Source of the DNA: Diphasiastrum complanatum
Lineage: Eukaryota; Streptophyta; Lycopodiopsida; Lycopodiales; Lycopodiaceae
Length of the DNA stretch: 60,000 bases
Direction: 5' to 3'
NCBI GenBank assembly: GCA_029204225.1
Contig: CM055109.1
Span: 26,852,178-26,912,177, forward strand
This document shows positions 13,901 to 26,200 of the stretch, piece by piece. The stretch's first letter is position 1. Each line of letters opens with the position of its first letter. The position numbers and the translations under genes were made by a program. The notes beneath the pieces are model-generated. The model searched no databases. It was not told where the DNA came from and saw nothing but the letters and a program-made list of their open reading frames with translations.

Positions 13901-16900
13901 AGAAGGCAATTGGTTCTAAATCGGTATACAAAATCAAGTATAAGGCAGATGGTACCATTGAAAGGTACAAGGCAAGGCTTGTTGCCAAAGGCTGTGCTCA
14001 GCAAAAGGGGATTGATTATGAGGAGACTTTTTCTCCTACTGCTCGGATGACTACCGTGAGGGTAGTAACCTCTTTGGCTGCCCATTACAACCTGATGGTT
14101 TTTTGGTTGAAGGCCAAGAAGATAAAGTTTGTCTTCTCAAGAAGGCACTTTATGGACTGAAGCAAGCCCCGAGGATGTTGTATCAAAAGATACATGCCTA
14201 TTTTTGTAATTGTGGGTTTACTAATAGTCCTAGTGAATCTACTCTTTATGTCTTCAATATTTTGCTTTATGTTGATGATATTATTATTACGGGAAGTAAT
14301 GAGCAGCAGATTGATGCCGTAATACTTGATCTTGGTATGGTTTTTGAAACCTCAGATTTAGGCCTATTGCACTTTTATCTTGGTCTTGAATTTGTACAAG
14401 AAGGGGCTGGAATTTTCATCTCTCAAGAATGCTACATTGGACAGATTTTGAAGCGGTTCAAGATAGAGGATTGCAAGCCGGTTGCTACACCTATGGAGAC
14501 AAGCCTGAAATTAAGTAGTCAAGGTGATGGTGAACCATTTGATACTACTTTATATTGTCAAGCTATTGGCTGTCTCATTTACCTATGTAATTCAAGACCA
14601 GACATTTCTTACAGTGTCTCACTCATGAGTCAATTCATGCATGCCCCAATGACATCACATTGGAAAGCGTTGAAGAGGATCTTTCAATATCCTCAAGGAA
14701 CGAGAAGTCATGGACTGGTTTTTCCTGCTTGTGATGATGCATGTTTGGTTGGTTTTAGTGACTCGGATTGGGGTGGAGATCAGGACACTAGACGCTCTAC
14801 AAGTGGACATTGCTTTTTTTATGGAAATTCTGCAATTTCTTGGTCAAGTAAACAGCAGCCCATTGTTGCTACTTCTTCTAGTGAGGCAGAATATAGAGTG
14901 ATATTTTCAGCCACAACGGAGTGTTTATGTCACAAGCCAGTCTCTCCAAGCTCGTGAATCCTAGAAGCCGGTGTGTAGAATGAACCTCCCAACCATAGGC
15001 ACCCCCTCCTTGAGTCCTCTACCTGCTATTCCCATCAATTGGTACATGGCATCCACCTGTGGGTGATCAGTCCACTTGGCATGCCTAGCCCTTGTGACCT
15101 GTGAATACTGAGTGACTCATAGGGTACCACCCCTGAGCCCTGCCAAAGACCTGTGACCCTCTTGGTCACCCCGACTACTTGCCGGCTAGCATCTCGTCAC
15201 TGACGGCTAGGGTCCCGACGGTCAAGACACACCGCATCTCTGACAACTGTCAAGCGGCCACACCGGGTCACTGCTCGTGACGCACCGGTCCCTACTTGGG
15301 ACAGATGTCCTCCTCGGTCACCGGCCCTTGCCAATACTTGGCCTCAGGCCCTCTGGTGACCGGCCGTGCCAAGGTCATGATAGAGTCGTAACTGGACTCT
15401 AACAATCCTTTCCTCCTCTGGCAAGTCATCGGTCCTCGATGACAAACCCAGACTTCTGCAACGCCTGTCGCGTCTCCCAAGTAGCATCTGACAACGGATG
15501 CCCTTTCCAGGTTACTAGATACTCTTGAAGGAGACGATTCCGCAATCGTCGCTCCCTTCGATCTAGGATTCTGTCTGGCCCATAACCTGTGGTGTCTTTC
15601 TCCTCAAGAGACACTAGACCTTCCACCAGGCTATCGCCATCGTGCAAACATTTCTTCAGTTTGCTAACATGGAATACTGGATGCACCTTGCATCCTACAG
15701 GTAGCTGTAGCTTATAAGCTACTTGGCTCACCTTCTTAATAATCAACCATGGTCCACAATACCTAGGAGATAACTTGGCGCACTTTCCTGTGCGTAGCAC
15801 CTTCGACTTCGAAGGGACTAGTAAATACACCCAATCTCCATTCTCAAATTCCCGATAGGTACAGTTCTCACGAGCATAACTCTCTGCCCTAGCTACAGGT
15901 TTGGACAAGTTATCTCGTGCCAACTCTAGCATCTGCTGCATCTGAGCCAAAAACTCTACAACACTAGGTACACTATGCGGAATCCCTATGATTGCGGGAC
16001 TCAGTGGTCTGAAACCATAATTGAGCTCAAATGGACTCAATCGAGTGGATGCATGTCTCTTATCATTGTACGCGAACTCCAATAGCGGTAAATGCTTTAC
16101 CCAGTCTGTTTGCGTACTACTCACATATGCCCTAAGCATATCTTCCAAGATTTGATTCACTCGCTCTGCCTGACCATCCGTCTGAGGATGCTCAGAGCTA
16201 CTCATCCGCAACTGTGTTCCCAGCTTGGCGAACACCTCAATCCAGAAATTTCCCATAAACTTGGGATCCCTGTCAGAAACTATGGACTTCGGAAGATCAT
16301 GTAACTTGACAATATTCTGAATAAACAACTCAGCCACTTGCGGAGCTGTGACCTTCTTGGTCGTTGCGATGAAATGAGCCATCTTGGAAAACCACCACTA
16401 CCATAACGGAATTGAATCCATTCCGGGTCTTGGGTTGCCCAACAATAAAATCCATAGAGATGCTTTCCCACCTTCCTGTAGGTATCTCAAGTGGATGTAG
16501 CAAGCCCGGAGGACTTACTCTCTCGACCTTGTTCACCTGACAAGTCGTGCAACGCTGGACGTACTCTCTTACACCCTGCTGCAATCGTGGCCAGAAATAA
16601 TGCCATCTCAAAAGCTCACTGGTCTTATCAATACCAGGGTGCCCTACGCAGGGACTATCATGGCATTCATGAAGTATCTTACAACGAAGATCCTTCACGT
16701 CTGGCACGAAAACTTTTCCATTTCTCAATAACATACCATCCTTCACGGTGTATGTTAAATATGTACTGGTGTGTGCCTCTACGGAAGCGACAGCCTTGAC
16801 TGACTCTTCCGTTTGGTCGACTACCTTGCGCAATAAAGCTCATCTGATGCAGTATACGAGATAGTGCATCAGTGACCACATTTTCCTTCCCTCTTCGGAA

Positions 16901-19900
16901 GCGAATTTCCAAATGAAATTCTTGCATCAGCTCGGCTCACCGAGCTTGGTGGCCCTTCAAATCTGGCTGAGTGCAAAAATACCTTAAAGTATGATGATCT
17001 GTGTACACATAAAACTCGGCGCCATATAAATAATGTCTCCACACCTTGAGCGCATGTATAATCGCATACAGCTCTTGCTCGTGTGTAGGATATCTCTGTT
17101 GAGCTGGTGTCAACTTCTTACTCTCAAAGGCTACTGGTCTACCCTCTTGGCTCAACACTGCACCTACGTCAATGCCACTTGCATCCGTCTCTAGGTCAAA
17201 AGGTTTTTGGGTATCCACAATCTTGAGAACTGGAGCCGTGGCCACAGACTCCTTCGAGTTCTAAAAACGTTGCTAAGCTTCAGCATCCCATCAAACCACA
17301 GTGTTGTTTTTTCTTAACTGGTCCGTTAAAGGAGCAGCTATCCAGGAATAATTCCTAACAAACCGCCGGTAGAACTTACAAAAGTGTAATTGGCGTATAT
17401 CGACAGGCCTCGACCACTTCTTAACCACAGCCACCTTGGCTGGGTCAACCGAAATACCCTCAGCTGTCACTACGTGACCCAAATACTCGACACGAGTCTT
17501 ACACAACTCTGTCAACACATCCAGTAGGTCATCATCCTGGGCATCAGATACCTGTGCTTTACAGTGATCTTATTCAATCCCCTGTAATCTACACACATCC
17601 GGAAACTACCATCCTTTTTCTTAACAAGTAAAATAGGAGAGGTGAAAGGTGAATAACTTGGACGGATGTACCCCAGCTTGAGATACTCCTCCAACATCTT
17701 TCTGACTTCCTCTTCCTCTTTTAGGCTCAACCTATAAGGAGGCCTACATACCGGACTTGCCCCTAGAACGAGCTCAATACGATGATCAACGTTCTGACTA
17801 GGCGGCAATCCCTCTGGCATATTACTAATTAGCACTTGTTTGAACTGCGTGCGAATGGACTTCTCCAACTCACTTGCTGGGTCACATCTAGGCTGTAATG
17901 CAAATGCATGTGCACTAGGGGATGCAAAAGTAAATCAAGCTTCTTGTGGTTTATTAGTGAGTGTGCTTATCTGATTATTACCAACATAAGAATCAAAACT
18001 GGAATCACCATTCACATAACACAACCACAAATACTAAATCTCCATTCTCTTTATTTGCATATAGGTAAGAAGAGGACCCTCAACAGATGGTCTCTCCCCC
18101 TTTAAGACATGAGACATACCCTCATGTTCGAAATTATACACATGTGACTTAAAATCTATAGCGGGCTGCTTACTTGCATGCCACCGCTTACCAAGTACAA
18201 TATCAAACTTAGCTAGTTTAGTAATTTCAAAATCTAACTTCTCGGTATACGTCTGAATAGACAAAGACACCCGAGAGATTCTTTCATCCCAAACCTCTGT
18301 TCCCTTACCATCTGGCATCTCAACAGTATACCGATAATCAGATGGAACAGTAGCCAAGTGATATTTCCTCACCACACAAGAACTCATTATATTATGCGAG
18401 GAACCGGTGTCAAACAAGACGAGCACGTCATGACCTTCCAGTTTTCCCCTCATGCGTATCAGTTCACTATCTGGAAACTGATAAGCTTCCTGCGCCTTGG
18501 TGGAGAAGTAACAAACTGGTGCCTCTGGAACAAGCTTCCGCACCAAAATAGTCATGACACGACGAGTGTCCTCATCATCACTTATCAACAAGTCATCCAA
18601 AATTTCCTCATCCTTGCCCTCATCTTGACGTTGCATAGTATGGAGCTTCTTGCCCGTACGTCGAGGACAATCTTTGAAAAGACGCTTGCCAAGACAAAAA
18701 AAGCATAATCCGTCTTTCTTGGCCTTTTCCTTTTGCTCAAGACTGAGGGGAGACTTGTCGTAAGCATGACGAGCCATAGGACATCCCGCCTTGCGCTTCA
18801 AAGTCTGCTGCATCTGGATAGGATCCTTCTGCGAAAAGCCTTTCTGACCAGCTTGGCCAGACTTTCGCGAACCCTTCTTCTGAGGCCAGCTTGGCGCTCC
18901 AGATTCAGCCTTGGTGCGCACATTACCTTCAAAGCTGAGAGCTGTAGCAACTGCCTCTTCTAAGGTCTTGCACCCTTCATTCAGCACTGAAGGCCTCAAC
19001 TCTCTATGAAGGCCAAATATGGACTTGTGGACTACCAGCCACTCGGGAATCTCTTCCGGAATTTTGATAAGTGTCTCACGATACCTATCAGCATATTCCT
19101 ACACCATGTACTGCCTTTGACGATGCAAAAGCCAAGCATCCGTCGTACGCACATGCTCATGTGGAGGAATAAACTGAGCTCTGAAAGCTCGCTTAAACTC
19201 AAGCCAGGTGGATGGAGCCTGATTAGACTTCAACAACTTGCGCCACCACCTGTCAGCAAAATCAGTGAAATGGTAAGCAGCTTTGCGGACCCGCCAACCC
19301 TCATCAGTTGGGGACCGTTTCAAATCAAAATACTCTTGCCCCTTATGCAACCACTGATCTACGATATCAGTATTGCATTGGGGAGTGTTTCCAGCGAAAC
19401 GGGTAGGTTTAATATCTTTGTCTTCTGGATAGAGTGGAGGTAACATAGGACGAACAACAGAAGACGGATAAGGTGGAGCATACTGTGAGGAAAACGCATA
19501 ACCACCAGCTACCATCATCGCTCGCATCTCTGCGACGGTCTTTTCCACACTATTCATGCGAGCTTGCACAGAAGGGGAAGTACCAGCAGGCGAACGGGCA
19601 GCCACTGTGGGCGCATTATGGGCAGGACTAAGCACAGGGCTGGGTGGTGGTGATGGAAGAGCAACGAGTGGACTAAGTGGAATATCAACTCTATCATCTT
19701 CCATTATGAAACAAAAACAGAGACAACACAGAATCAAGCTAGAAATTGCATTTATTGAAACACAGTCAGGAAAAAAGGAAATGTTCAGCCTATTGACAAT
19801 TTAGAACTGAAAGAGACAAAAGGCAACTGGAAAGTAATTAAACTCTGGGGAAAACACAAAGCCAAGGACAAGTAGTACTTCCCTTGCATCCTACACTGGT

Positions 19901-22900
19901 ACAAAAGTCGGTAAAGAACCTTTTTTGGGCACCAAATCGGCTTGAAAGTTGAAAAAAACAGGAAAAAAGCGGACTGTTTGACGTCGAATTTCTTCCAAAT
20001 GGCAAAGCTTTTCACGAACGGTCAATTGGCAGTAGGTCGCCCTCCTACTAGGCCCAATCTAAAACCTTAACAGCATAAACCGAAGATAAATCGGAGAAGT
20101 TATGTCCAATCCAAAAATCTGACCTGTTTTTTGCTTGGAAACCGACTTTTTAGTGAAACAGAGGCAAATCTGCTCCAAAACCGGCGTATGATGGCTCTAT
20201 AGGATCGCTATGGATACTAGGCAATGTTTTGAGGGCTCGTTCCATACGTCGTTTCGAAACGCGTTTGAAACGACTAATTCTGGTTCGAAATGGGATTTCT
20301 TTTTAGGGTTTTTTTTTTTTTTTTTGGAATGTGTTTTTGAGGGTTTACACATGTCATAGACAGTCCGATAACAAGTAGATACATCCAATTTCATGAGAAT
20401 GCTCTAGAAAATGCAATTCAAGAGGAGAAGCTGTAGTATCAAGAATCAGGATTCAGTATGTGGTCACTGCCAACTGGTCACGACTCAGTGCTCACTTGAC
20501 ACTTTCCTCAGTCAATTATTGATATTGTCACCATTCCATCATACATATTACATATTACAGTCTCAATTTTCAAACATCCAGGAACTTCCAAAAATTGTAA
20601 AGTTTAAACAGTAAAGTTACAAACTAATAACTATTATCTATTATCTATAGAAGTTAGAACTTTCAACTTTCAACTTACTACTTACTACTGTAGTAAGTAG
20701 TAAGTAGTAAGTTCTAACTAGTATTAAGTAACTACTAGCAATTTTGAATTTACAAATCAGACTTCAGTGAATCACAAATTACAATTCAAGAGTCAAAAGT
20801 TTAAAGTTTAAAGTTTAAAGTAAACTGTAGTCTGTAAAAGCAATGATGCTATCAATAATCATGTTTCATAAATAACAAGAGTGTCAAGTGTGGCCTCGGC
20901 CCTCAAGGCTCAAGCCTGAGGCCCCATGAGTCTGAAGTCAACTGTCATATGTAAACACTGAACAGTAATATGTATAACTACTATGCATAATGCTAGAGCC
21001 CTCAACCTAGAGTATGCCACTAATAACTTATCATCTATGATCTATGCTGAGCAGTGAGTACTGAGCAGTGAGTGCCCCCCCCCCCCCCAATGCCCATCCA
21101 GGCTCTAGCCTCTAGCTGCCCGCCTCGGACGCTGTCGTCGTGGAGGCACTGGCATGTCCTCAGGCTCAATGTCATCCTCCCCATCATCAGAGTCACCCTC
21201 ATCCGATCCCTCACCCTCCGGATTCCTCATCTGAGTTAGAGCTAGAGGGACTCTCAGAGGTGTCTGAGACTGCTGCATGGCTCGGGCCCTCTCCTGCGCT
21301 CCTGGTCCTGCGTGCTGTAGCTCGAGTGGTAGATCCTGCGAAATGCACACAAGGAAATTGGAATCAGGACTTAGGCTCGACTCTCGACTCTCGACATGTC
21401 ATATTTCTATTAAGATTTAACTTACAATTTACAAACTTGAAATTACAAATTAGTAATTACAATTTACAATCTAGTAATCTACTATCTAGTATTTCTACAG
21501 AATTTCAAAGTACTAAGCCTCCTAATGTAACGCAGTGAATCAGGGAATTGGGCATCGAAATCAACCTGCAGCTGCTAAGGCCTCCCGATGGAGTAGAGCA
21601 TAGACATCCTCCTCCTCTTGTGATCTTGGTGGCAAGTCCGGAACCTTTGCCACATCGATCTCATCGGGATTAACCTACAAAAATTGAAATTAAACCAAGA
21701 TTTCGATTCTCAATAGTAAGTACAAGTGCAAAGGTATTGAAGATGTAAGGTTACAGGTATACCTCACCCATGACTTCCTAATGGGCTGTAGGTCAGCATC
21801 CACGGACTGCCGCTCAGCATGTAGCTCTCTCGTCCTCAACTACTCCATGGTCGGGCCCTCCCACTCAACACCGATACGAGATACTGCTCGCATCATATCC
21901 CTCCATGCAGGGGTCTGTGCCACATGAAAAGGGAGGTCACACAAGTAAAAGCACCTCCTAACAGCAATAGCAGCTGCATCCCTGTGCGACTGCTGGAAGG
22001 CTGCCACAAAAACATCCCTGCCCCTCACATGTCCTCAACCCCGTCCCCTAACAGTGCTACCAATAGCACTACTGTCGGCCCCACCAACTGGCACTGCAGG
22101 AGTCTCTCCAGAAGAAGAAGGTGGAATGGATGCTGCAGCGGAGCTAGTGCCGGCTGCGATGGGGAATCTCGGTGCTCTACCGCACCTGTAACAATAACAT
22201 TGGTGTTACAACTTACTAGTTACGCAGCAGGCTTTAGGTAATAAATTATAGTCAGTGAGAGAGCTCAGGGAACAGTCACTAATTACTCATTAGTAAATTG
22301 TAATTTGTAATCAAAGTTTAAAGTTATAGAATAAACTTTTAAGTTTTAGCTTTAGATCAAATTTCAAATTTTCAATCAATGTCATTGATCAAACAAGATT
22401 CAAGAATCACCTATGCCTGAAGTAGTAGCAGGAGAGTCGTCCTCGATCCCGGCAATCCTCAGTGACTCTGGGGCCTGAGTGCAAACGGCGATCTCATATC
22501 CTCGAAGACAAAAGATGCGCCCTGATTCGAACGGGGCCACCTCCATAAGTGTTCCCGCAATACTTGCAAGTCCACTTCTTCGTGCCTGATGTGCCATAAC
22601 CTGAATTAAGGGTGACGTGATCCCATAAGGGATCCCGCTGTCTGGGCATTGCTAATAGCTATCTAGTGTCAACAAAACAATAACTGTATTAAATTCAGAC
22701 TTCAAATTAAAAACTAATCCTAAATTCTAATTTCAAAACGGTAAACCTATGCTCGAAGTTCTGACCTCAATCTATCCTCAATTTAGATTCTATCCCTATC
22801 CTCTCTCTCTCTCTAGACTCTCTCTCTCTCAATCTCACACACACACACACACACATGTCACGACAGTCTCAAGAATCACACACACCCCACACAGTGCACA

Positions 22901-23045
22901 CACACAAACACAGTTTAACACACCACCACACACACAAACACACAAACACACAAACACACTCAACGTTGAAAGTTCACACACATGTCACACACACACACAC
23001 ACTCCCTCTACTTCACAATGCACACAAACACACAAACACTCCCTC

Positions 23046-23083
<38 letters not shown>

Positions 23084-23159
23084 CAAACACAAACACTCCC
23101 TCTCTTTCACACACACACAAACACACAAACACTCCCTCTCTTACACACACACACACACT

Positions 23160-23236
<77 letters not shown>

Positions 23237-26200
23237 GTTTTTCTAACGCGCCAAAAAGTGAGAACACCCAATTCTCGGGCCCCCGCTGTATCGCAAAATA
23301 ATTTGCGATTTTTCACCAGTCGTTTCGAACAACGAAACGCCGTTTCGAAATGACCCCATTTTGTACATTCCCTTTCGAACTTGTTTCAGCGTTCGAAACG
23401 CGTTTCGATGAAACACTGATACTAGGAACATGCTACCAAAATCTGATCAGGATCTGAGAAGGTTCCAAAAAGTTATGAGCGAAAATCCTTCTGAAAAAAA
23501 TGCGTTGGAGCATCTGAATCTTTTTACCAAGTTTTCTCTTTCAAAATGGGTTGTTGTGGGCTCCTTATATGCAGGAACAGCAGCACTGGAGGCCCGCCTT
23601 TCTTCTCCAATCTGTCTCCCACGTTTTCTCCCTCCAAAATCCTTCAAAAACAAGCAAAATCTGACAATTTCTACACTTTCTCTCTAGAACGACGTTTTCT
23701 CTCTCTAGAACGAGGCTCTGATACCAATTGTCACAAGCCAATCTCTCCAAGATCGTGAATCCTAGAAGCGGGTGTGTAGAATGAACCTCCCAACCATAGG
23801 CACCCCCTCCTTGAGTCCTACCTGCTATTCCCGTCAACTGGCACATGGCATCCACCTGTGGGTGATCAGTCCACTTGGCATGCCTGGCCCCTGTGACCTG
23901 TGAATACTGAGTGACTCATAGGGTACCACCCCCGTTGTTACGGCCATATTCGGTTAAGGACCTGGAATAGTCCTAATATGGTAGACCGGCCCTCCAGTGT
24001 TCGAGATTATTGGTCACGCCTAGATTTAATTCCAAGTCAAAGCTTGTTGGTGACTAATGACCTTGAGAGGACCCAGACACTCTAATTGAGACATATGGAG
24101 TAGTGCATGTACATGTGACTGATATAGGCAGGAGGTATGCATGTAGAGCTGTAACCTATTTATTGTTGACCATGCACATGCACTGGATCCTACTCTCTAT
24201 ATATTGAGGTAGAGACTATCCCGTCGACCTTGGTCTAGGTTACCTGTTGAGCTCTTCTCCTCTTGCTGTCACATTGGCATGGCTTGGGGGCTAGATCCAG
24301 GAGGGATCTAGGTTTGGTTGGGTGGTTTTGCTCCACAGTCTCTCTTGTGTTTTCCTATCCTCATCTTAGGGGTTTATCCCTAGTGGTCTTTACATTGATA
24401 TCACAGCCCGGCTAAGATGCAGTTTTTGGATGGGATGGAGAGAAGTTCTACATCAAATCGAAATTTGAACGCACTTGGATTTACATCCCGGATGGAGTGC
24501 TGTTTTTTCAAGGGAAATTGGGTTTGGATTCACTAATTCTTGTTGAGCATGCTTTTCAAACTTGGTGATAGAGTGATCTTCTCCTTGTTTGATTTTGTTA
24601 GAATGCTGTGAATTAGTGTGAAATTCATTCTTATTTTCTGGAGCCTTGAAAATTTTCCGTTTGAATTAGAATGATCTGCATGTGTAGATCCACTTTCTTG
24701 TTCAAATCTGTTTTTTTAGATGAGTGATTTGCATGAGTCCATAATGTTTTGGATAGTTTGAAGAATTACAAGACCTAGCTATGGAGTATCTTAACTCAGA
24801 TGCTAGATCAACTATGAAAGCTTGAGAAAACTTGGCTATGGAAATATCACACACAAGGAGAATTGCATGAGCATCTCACAAACTCAAAAGTCTCAAGAAG
24901 AAATGAATTGCTAGTAAGAGAGAGGAGGGCGTGGGTCCTCCAAATCCCTTGTGAGGCAAGCACCTCCTTTACATGCATGGAAAGTCTAGGTGTCAACCAT
25001 GGGAGTGAGCTACTTGGCCAAGTGGGCCACTTGCACTAATTTACATAACTTAACAAAAAGGGGGGGTCATGCATTTAATTAAAAACATGCCCCATGAGTT
25101 ATGTACAACTTAACTAATGCTTAGCCAAAAGGGGTAAAATAGGCATTACTCTTCAACAACCCCCCTTAATGGCAATTTTATTCAAACTGACACCCAACAA
25201 AGTTCTGAACTTTTCAAACTTATCTTTACTAAGTGGTTTAGTAAAAATATCAGCTGTCTGGTCGTTGGTGTCGCAATAAACTAGCTCGATCTCCCCACTG
25301 TGCACTTTCTCTCGTATAAAATGCTGGTCCACCTCTATATGTTTTGTCCGTGCATGATAGACTGGATTCCTTGCAAGCTGAATGTAGCTTTGGTTATCAC
25401 AATGTAACAATGTAGGTCTTACTTGAGCAATCTGCATGTCCTCAAGTAGACGGCGTAACCAAATGGCTTCACAGGCGGACCTAGTAGTCGCCCTGTACTC
25501 AGCTTCGGTAGACGATAGAGCAATTGTAGGCTGCTTCTTACTGCACCACGATATAGCCCCTGAACCTAGGCTGAAGCAATAGCCTGTCGTCGATCTCCGA
25601 TCGTCTCTATCACCTGCCCAATCAGAATCTGAATAGCCTTCCAGCTGAAGGTTCCCGTCATCCGTGTATCCAATCCCATAAGTCACTGTCCCTCTCACAT
25701 ATCGTAGGATCCGCTTGGCTGCCTTCCAATGTGCTTCGGTAGGCTTACACATGTATTGACTTGCGATTCCAACCGCATAAGCAATATCTGGCCTGGTGGT
25801 AGTAAGGTAAATCAGGCTGCCCACTAACTGACGATAGAGCGTCTCATCTGCAAATGCTGGACCATCATCTTTTGATGGCTTGTTGCTTGCATCCATGGGT
25901 GTGCTGATTGGTCTGCTTTCTTGCATGTTAAACTTCTTCAATAATTTATGTGCATACTTTGCCTGTGAGATAAAAAGACAACGCTTTCCTTTCCAAACTT
26001 CAACTCCTAGGCAATAGTGTAGCAAACCTAAATCTTTCATTTCAAACTCATTAGAAAGATTCTTCTTAACACAAGCAATAAGCTTCTTATTGCTTCCCGT
26101 GATGAGTAGATCATCCACATAGAGCACAACAACCACAAAGTCTTCTCCTTCCCTGAAGACATAAAGATTGCAATCAGACTTACTCTTCTCAAACCCTTGC

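Larger units (their letters stand above)
20222..23418 (-). mobile_element. hAT transposon, non-autonomous, 8-bp target-site duplication
   Basis: ATACTAGG flanks the element on both sides (20214-20221 and 23419-23426). The termini are CAATGTTTTG and, reading inward from the right, CAGTGTTTCA: short imperfect inverted repeats of hAT type. Both ends are rich in CGTTTCGAAACG-like palindromic motifs. Inside, on the minus strand, are transposase exons with a BED zinc finger and an acidic C-terminus, but the DUF659 and dimerisation core are missing. It inserted into the leader of the surrounding chromovirus. Confidence 0.88.
14928..23933 (-). mobile_element. Minus-strand chromovirus (Ty3/gypsy), defective, nested in copia and carrying a hAT insertion
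   Basis: Read on the minus strand: partial 5' LTR (23729-23933), iMet primer site, leader, gag-protease (19703-18034), RT, RNase H, integrase and chromodomain (17868-15426), polypurine tract, full 3' LTR (14928-15404). It sits inside the RNase H region of the copia at 12188-14927. The leader was later split by a hAT transposon (20222-23418); without that insertion the leader is about 810 bp. The RT core is missing and several frames are broken, so the element is dead. Confidence 0.88.

Noticed and set aside
22796-23234. CRISPR-like array in the CA/CT repeat block
   Set aside because: Units are low-complexity microsatellite variants without unique spacers, in a plant nuclear genome.
22749-23353. 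Overlapping frames of up to 165 codons rich in His/Thr/Ser/Leu or Arg/Glu
   Set aside because: They are translations of CA and CT microsatellites in all frames; no conserved protein content.
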